In this document: positions 31,875 through 35,244 of the stretch, one piece after another
Layout: each line of letters starts with the position of its first letter
Position numbering within the stretch: the first letter of the stretch is position 1
Source: Firmicutes bacterium UBA5227
GTDB taxonomy: Bacteria > Bacillota > Clostridia > Tissierellales > Sedimentibacteraceae
Assembly (NCBI GenBank): GCA_002409285.1
Contig: DHUT01000012.1
Location: forward strand, 1 to 35,244
Length of the DNA stretch: 35,244 bases
Direction: 5' to 3'
Position numbers and translations under genes: made by a program
Notes under the pieces: model-generated
Databases searched by the model: none
What the model was told of the DNA's origin: nothing
What the model saw: only the letters and a program-made list of their open reading frames with translations

Positions 31875-32996
31875 ATGATTTATTTAGATTATGCGGCTAA
31901 CACTCCTGCAGACGAGCAGGTTATAAATACATTTGCAGAAGTTTCAAGAGATTTTATTGCCAACCCAAACTCAACTCATGAATTGGGAAGGCTTGCGGCG
32001 TCACGTTTAATGGAAAGCACCTCCGGAATTGCGGAAATACTTGGTGTTTCAGACAGCGAGATTATCTTTACTTCGGGAGCAAGCGAATCTAATAATACAG
32101 CTATAAAGGGTATTGCAGAGCGAAATAGAAAATACGGCAAACACATTATTACAACTTTTTTAGAACATTCATCAGTGAACGGAGCTGTAGGATATTTGCA
32201 AAATAACGGCTTTGAGGTAGATTACGTGGGTATAACTGATAACGGGCTCATAGATTTGGATAACTTACAGGAGCTTATGAGAGATACTACCATATTAGTT
32301 TCAATCTGCTATGTTGACAGCGAGGTGGGTATTGTTCAGCAAATAAGTAAAATAGGTGAAATTATAAAAGATTATCCCCATTGCAATTTTCATGTTGATG
32401 CAACCCAGGCTGTGGGAAAAATTCCCGTAGATTTTTCAAATGTGGACCTGGTTACATTTGCACCCCACAAGTTTTATGGGCTTAACGGCTGCGGAATACT
32501 TGTTAAAAAAGAAAATGTAATGATGGAGCCTCTCATACACGGAGGCATAAGTACTACACCCTACAGAAGCGGTACTCCCGCCCTCGGTATGGCAGCAGCC
32601 GCAGAAAAAGCACTGGCACTGGCTGATGAGAATATGGAACAGCGCTACAGCTATGTTAGAAAGTTAAATGACAAATTAAAAATGGAATTAATTAAATATG
32701 GTAATATTAAAATCAACAGCAATGAAAATTCGATTCCCTTTATATTGAACATAAGCATAATGAAGGTAAATACTGAGCAGTTCAAAAAAGAACTGGAGAG
32801 TTATGATGTATATGTTTCCACAAAGTCAGCATGCTGTGCTCCAAATACAGCATCAAGACCTGTGTATGCTCTTACCGGGGACAGAAAGAGAGCTTTGTCA
32901 ACTTTGAGAATAAGCCTGAGCCATTTGACAAGCTACAGTGATATAGATTTATTTTTAGATGCATTTGACAGATGCTATAAAAAACTTGTAAAGTAG
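31875..32996 (+). CDS. Cysteine desulfurase, NifS/IscS-like
   Basis: A 373-residue PLP enzyme that removes sulfur from cysteine as a protein persulfide. It has the start MIYLDYAANTPAD, EHSSVNGAV (His near PLP), HVDATQAVGK, the PLP lysine Lys199 in FAPHKFYGLNGCGIL and a catalytic loop SACCAPNTASRP. That loop has two adjacent cysteines (Cys320, Cys321), so the persulfide carrier could be either. ATG 31875 is chosen since MIYLDYA is the family start and GAGGTT precedes it; an ATG four codons earlier is also in frame. It is 7 bases before a TtcA-like gene, so it is likely a dedicated sulfur donor for tRNA thiolation rather than a general Fe-S desulfurase (inference). Confidence 0.9.
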   Translation: MIYLDYAANTPADEQVINTFAEVSRDFIANPNSTHELGRLAASRLMESTSGIAEILGVSDSEIIFTSGASESNNTAIKGIAERNRKYGKHIITTFLEHSSVNGAVGYLQNNGFEVDYVGITDNGLIDLDNLQELMRDTTILVSICYVDSEVGIVQQISKIGEIIKDYPHCNFHVDATQAVGKIPVDFSNVDLVTFAPHKFYGLNGCGILVKKENVMMEPLIHGGISTTPYRSGTPALGMAAAAEKALALADENMEQRYSYVRKLNDKLKMELIKYGNIKINSNENSIPFILNISIMKVNTEQFKKELESYDVYVSTKSACCAPNTASRPVYALTGDRKRALSTLRISLSHLTSYSDIDLFLDAFDRCYKKLVK

Positions 32997-33003
32997 GTTT
33001 AAA

Positions 33004-33837
33004 ATGGAGAAATATGAGGAAGTAGAAAGAAGTATAGTTAAAAAATTCAGAAAACCAATATGGTCTAAATTCATATCCGCTATAAAGGAATATGAATTAA
33101 TTAAAGAAGGGGATAAAATTGCAGTCTGTATTTCAGGCGGAAAGGATTCCGTGCTTATGGCAAAGTGCATGCAGCAGCTTCAAAAATACAGCCATATACA
33201 CTTTGAAGCCGAGTACCTGGTCATGAATCCGGGATACAGCGAAATCAACAGGCAGCTTATTGCGGAAAATGCGGAGCTGTTAAATATACCTATAAAAATG
33301 TTTGATACACAGATATATGATATTGTGGCAAATGTAGAGGAAACCCCCTGTTACCTTTGTGCCAGAATGAGAAGAGGCTATCTTTACAGATATGCCAAGG
33401 AGCTGGGCTGCAATAAAATTTCGCTGGGACATCACTTTGACGATGTAATTGAGACTGTGCTTATGAGCACCCTTTATGCGGCGGAATTTAAAACAATGAT
33501 GCCAAAGCTTAAGAGCACAAATCATGAAGGAATGGAATTAATAAGACCAATGTATAAAGTAAGAGAAGAGGATATAATAGGATGGAAGAGATATAATGAC
33601 CTTCAGTTTATAAAGTGTGCGTGCCGCTTAACCGAAAACTGTGTACTGGGAGATGACGGCATAGGTTCAAAGCGGCAGGAAATAAAGGCTCTAATAAAAA
33701 AACTCAGGGCTGCAAATCCTCACATTGATACAAATATTTTCAGAAGCATCCATAACGTAAATCTGGAAACAATTATAGGCTATAAAAAAGGTGGGGAACA
33801 TCATAGCTTTTTGGATGATTATGATATTATAAATTAA
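33004..33837 (+). CDS. TtcA-like tRNA sulfur-transfer ATPase
   Basis: A 277-residue PP-loop enzyme. It has the ATP-pyrophosphatase loop SGGKDS (44-49), a Cys pair CYLC (116, 119), GHHFDDVIETVLMSTLY, and a later Cys group KCACRLTENC (205, 207, 213). In E. coli TtcA, which makes 2-thiocytidine at tRNA position 32, a CxxC pair plus a later Cys holds a 4Fe-4S cluster; the residues here are placed alike. The C-terminus ends HHSFLDDYD. RBS is weak, so coupling with the desulfurase upstream is likely. The tRNA target is unknown in this clade, so no symbol is assigned. Confidence 0.88.
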   Translation: MEKYEEVERSIVKKFRKPIWSKFISAIKEYELIKEGDKIAVCISGGKDSVLMAKCMQQLQKYSHIHFEAEYLVMNPGYSEINRQLIAENAELLNIPIKMFDTQIYDIVANVEETPCYLCARMRRGYLYRYAKELGCNKISLGHHFDDVIETVLMSTLYAAEFKTMMPKLKSTNHEGMELIRPMYKVREEDIIGWKRYNDLQFIKCACRLTENCVLGDDGIGSKRQEIKALIKKLRAANPHIDTNIFRSIHNVNLETIIGYKKGGEHHSFLDDYDIIN

Positions 33838-33941
33838 GTTTAAAATGTTAATACTAATTATGCTTTACTCACATAAAGGATAGTGCAGGATATAGATAGG
33901 AATGGCTATGAGGGTATAGGAAAGCCGGAACCATTGAAATA

Positions 33942-33980
33942 TAAAAGAGTTCAGATGATTTTAACACCTGAACTCTTTTA
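33942..33980. terminator. Bidirectional terminator between ttcA-like gene and ychF
   Basis: A perfect 13-bp stem, TAAAAGAGTTCAG (33942-33954) with CTGAACTCTTTTA (33968-33980), and a 13-base loop. A- and T-rich flanks let it serve both converging genes. Confidence 0.85.
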
Positions 33981-33988
33981 CTGTTTTA

Positions 33989-35080
33989 CTATACATTGAA
34001 TCTGAAAAGAACTATGTCTCCGTCTTCCATGACATAATCTTTCCCTTCCAGTCTCATCAGACCCTTTTCCTTTACCGCATGCATGGAGCCAAGCTCCTCT
34101 ACGTCCTTGTAGGATGATACTTCGGCTCTTATGAAGCCTCTCTCAATGTCAGAATGGATTTTACCTGCTGCCTGTGGAGCCTTTGTGCCCTTTACAATTG
34201 TCCAGGCTTTGGATTCCATTGGTCCTGTTGTAAAAAAGCTGATTAATCCCAGCAGGTGGTAGCTTGCTCTTATGAGTTTATCCAGGCCTGATTCTTCAAG
34301 ACCTAATTCCTGGAGAAATTCTTTCTTTTCGTCATCTTCCAGTGCTGAAATTTCTTCTTCTATTTTACCGCAAATGGTAATTACTTCTGAATTATCTTGG
34401 GTTGCATGTATTTTTACTTCATCCACATATTTATTTGAAGAAGGATCATCAATATAGCTCTCATCCACATTTGCAACATACAGCACAGGTTTTGCTGTAA
34501 TCAAATTGAATGCTTTAAGCATTTTCTGCTCTTCTTCAGTATAATCCAGATATCTTGCCTGTTTCTCGTTTTCGAGAGCAGTTACTATTTTCTGTACCAA
34601 TTCCAGCTCAGGCTGAAGTGATTTGTCGTTTTTAACCATCTTAGAAAGTTTTTCAAGTCTCTTGCTCATTACCTCTAAGTCGGCAAGTACAAGCTCAAGC
34701 TCAATTATTTCAATATCCCTTTTAGGATCAACGGAGCTTTCCACGTGTATTACATTTTCGTCGTCAAAGCATCTGACTACATGAACTACTGCTTCAACCT
34801 CTCTTATATGGGAAAGAAATTTATTTCCAAGACCCTCACCCTTGCTGGCTCCTTTTACCAGGCCGGCTATATCAAAAAATTCTATTACGGCGGGAACCGT
34901 CTTTCCTGAATCACTCATTTTTGTCAAAAAGTCCAATCTTTTATCCGGAACCTCCACAACGCCAACATTGGGCTCAATGGTACAAAACGGATAATTTGCC
35001 GATTCTGCACCTGCTGAAGTTATTGCGTTAAACAATGTGCTTTTGCCCACATTTGGAAGCCCTACTATACCTAATTTCAT
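33989..35080 (-). CDS. ychF: Redox-regulated ATPase YchF (Obg family)
   Basis: A 363-residue translation-associated nucleotidase that binds ribosomes. The G domain starts KLGIVGLPNVGKSTLFNAI (Walker A), with NYPFCTIEPNVG and DIAGLVKGASKGEGLGN (G3). The fourth motif reads NVDE instead of NKxD, the known YchF feature giving preference for ATP over GTP. A coiled-coil arm lies near 130-200 and a TGS domain closes the protein (FFTTGPMESKAWTIVKGTKA). AAAGGAAGA precedes the ATG. Length is exactly typical. It is monocistronic in view, with its own promoter upstream on the minus strand. Confidence 0.97.
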   Translation of the reverse strand: MKLGIVGLPNVGKSTLFNAITSAGAESANYPFCTIEPNVGVVEVPDKRLDFLTKMSDSGKTVPAVIEFFDIAGLVKGASKGEGLGNKFLSHIREVEAVVHVVRCFDDENVIHVESSVDPKRDIEIIELELVLADLEVMSKRLEKLSKMVKNDKSLQPELELVQKIVTALENEKQARYLDYTEEEQKMLKAFNLITAKPVLYVANVDESYIDDPSSNKYVDEVKIHATQDNSEVITICGKIEEEISALEDDEKKEFLQELGLEESGLDKLIRASYHLLGLISFFTTGPMESKAWTIVKGTKAPQAAGKIHSDIERGFIRAEVSSYKDVEELGSMHAVKEKGLMRLEGKDYVMEDGDIVLFRFNV

Positions 35081-35126
35081 ATTATCTTCCTTTCATTACA
35101 TAAACATTCCAAAATATTGTCAAATT

Positions 35127-35155
35127 ATTATATAACATAAAAAATCAAACTTCAA
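35127..35155 (-). promoter_or_regulatory. Sigma-A promoter of ychF
   Basis: On the minus strand TTGAAG (35150-35155), a 17-base spacer and TATAAT (35127-35132). The leader is about 40 bases. Nothing else is recognised between here and the window end. Confidence 0.75.
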
Positions 35156-35244
35156 TAACAACTTCTTGTCTATTATTTGTTATTAAAAAGCATATATTAA
35201 AATTCGTTGAATATTATGGTATATATAAGACAAATTATAGGGGG

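Noticed and set aside
1..35244. CRISPR array, tRNA, rRNA, insertion sequence or prophage
   Set aside because: No regularly spaced repeats, tRNA-like folds, transposase, integrase or terminal repeats were seen on reading both strands by eye; a tRNA or CRISPR search tool was not available.

Overview
The window is AT-rich, densely packed DNA from a spore-forming, strictly anaerobic member of the Clostridia. Sporulation markers are SpoVT and a LysM-GH18 cortex-hydrolase type enzyme. Anaerobic amino-acid fermentation is indicated by IorAB, butyrate kinase and methionine gamma-lyase. An oxygen-sensitive Fe-S type PurF, a fused clostridial PurL and a monocluster ferredoxin fit the same picture. The amino-acid fermentation suggests something near Sedimentibacter, Tissierellales or Peptostreptococcales, but the genus is a guess. 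No rRNA, tRNA, CRISPR array, prophage or insertion sequence was seen.

Layout: (1) 1-1760: a PrsA-type foldase lipoprotein and spoVT. (2) 1780-7800: a PrpR_N-type sigma-54 activator, then a 310-bp gap with a -24/-12 promoter, then iorA-iorB-buk ending in a strong terminator. This reads as a self-contained unit in which the activator drives 2-oxoacid oxidation and acyl-phosphate ATP formation. (3) 7800-10950: an APC amino-acid permease with a perfect sigma-A promoter, convergent with an exported, C-terminally anchored protein of unknown function. (4) 10950-11200: the 18-codon stub of an AbrB/SpoVT-type antitoxin gene with RBS and a strong terminator but no gene body. (5) 11230-22300: a purine operon purL-E-C-F-M-N-H-D behind a sigma-A promoter and two PurBox-like repeats. 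It carries the steps from PRPP to IMP except purB, and has no purK. (6) 22400-23680: the spore-cortex lytic type enzyme. (7) 23800-28150: an apparent metal-handling island with a 42-residue protein carrying a Leu-Asp-Cys-Cys motif, a divergent HMA/SafE-like/cupredoxin fusion protein, and an OmpR-type two-component system. (8) 28150-31260: a TyrR-like sigma-54 regulator with its own consensus -24/-12 promoter and long inverted repeats, in an operon with methionine gamma-lyase. (9) 31460-33840: a ferredoxin, then a cysteine desulfurase paired with a TtcA-like tRNA sulfur-transfer ATPase. (10) 33989-35244: the ATPase YchF on the minus strand.

Two themes stand out. First, two separate sigma-54 circuits, each with its own enhancer-binding protein gene, control amino-acid catabolism (Ior/Buk and Mgl). 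Second, the small LDCC protein, the multidomain fusion and the adjacent two-component system look like a coherent but poorly described metal system. All function calls rest on motifs read by eye; no database search was possible.
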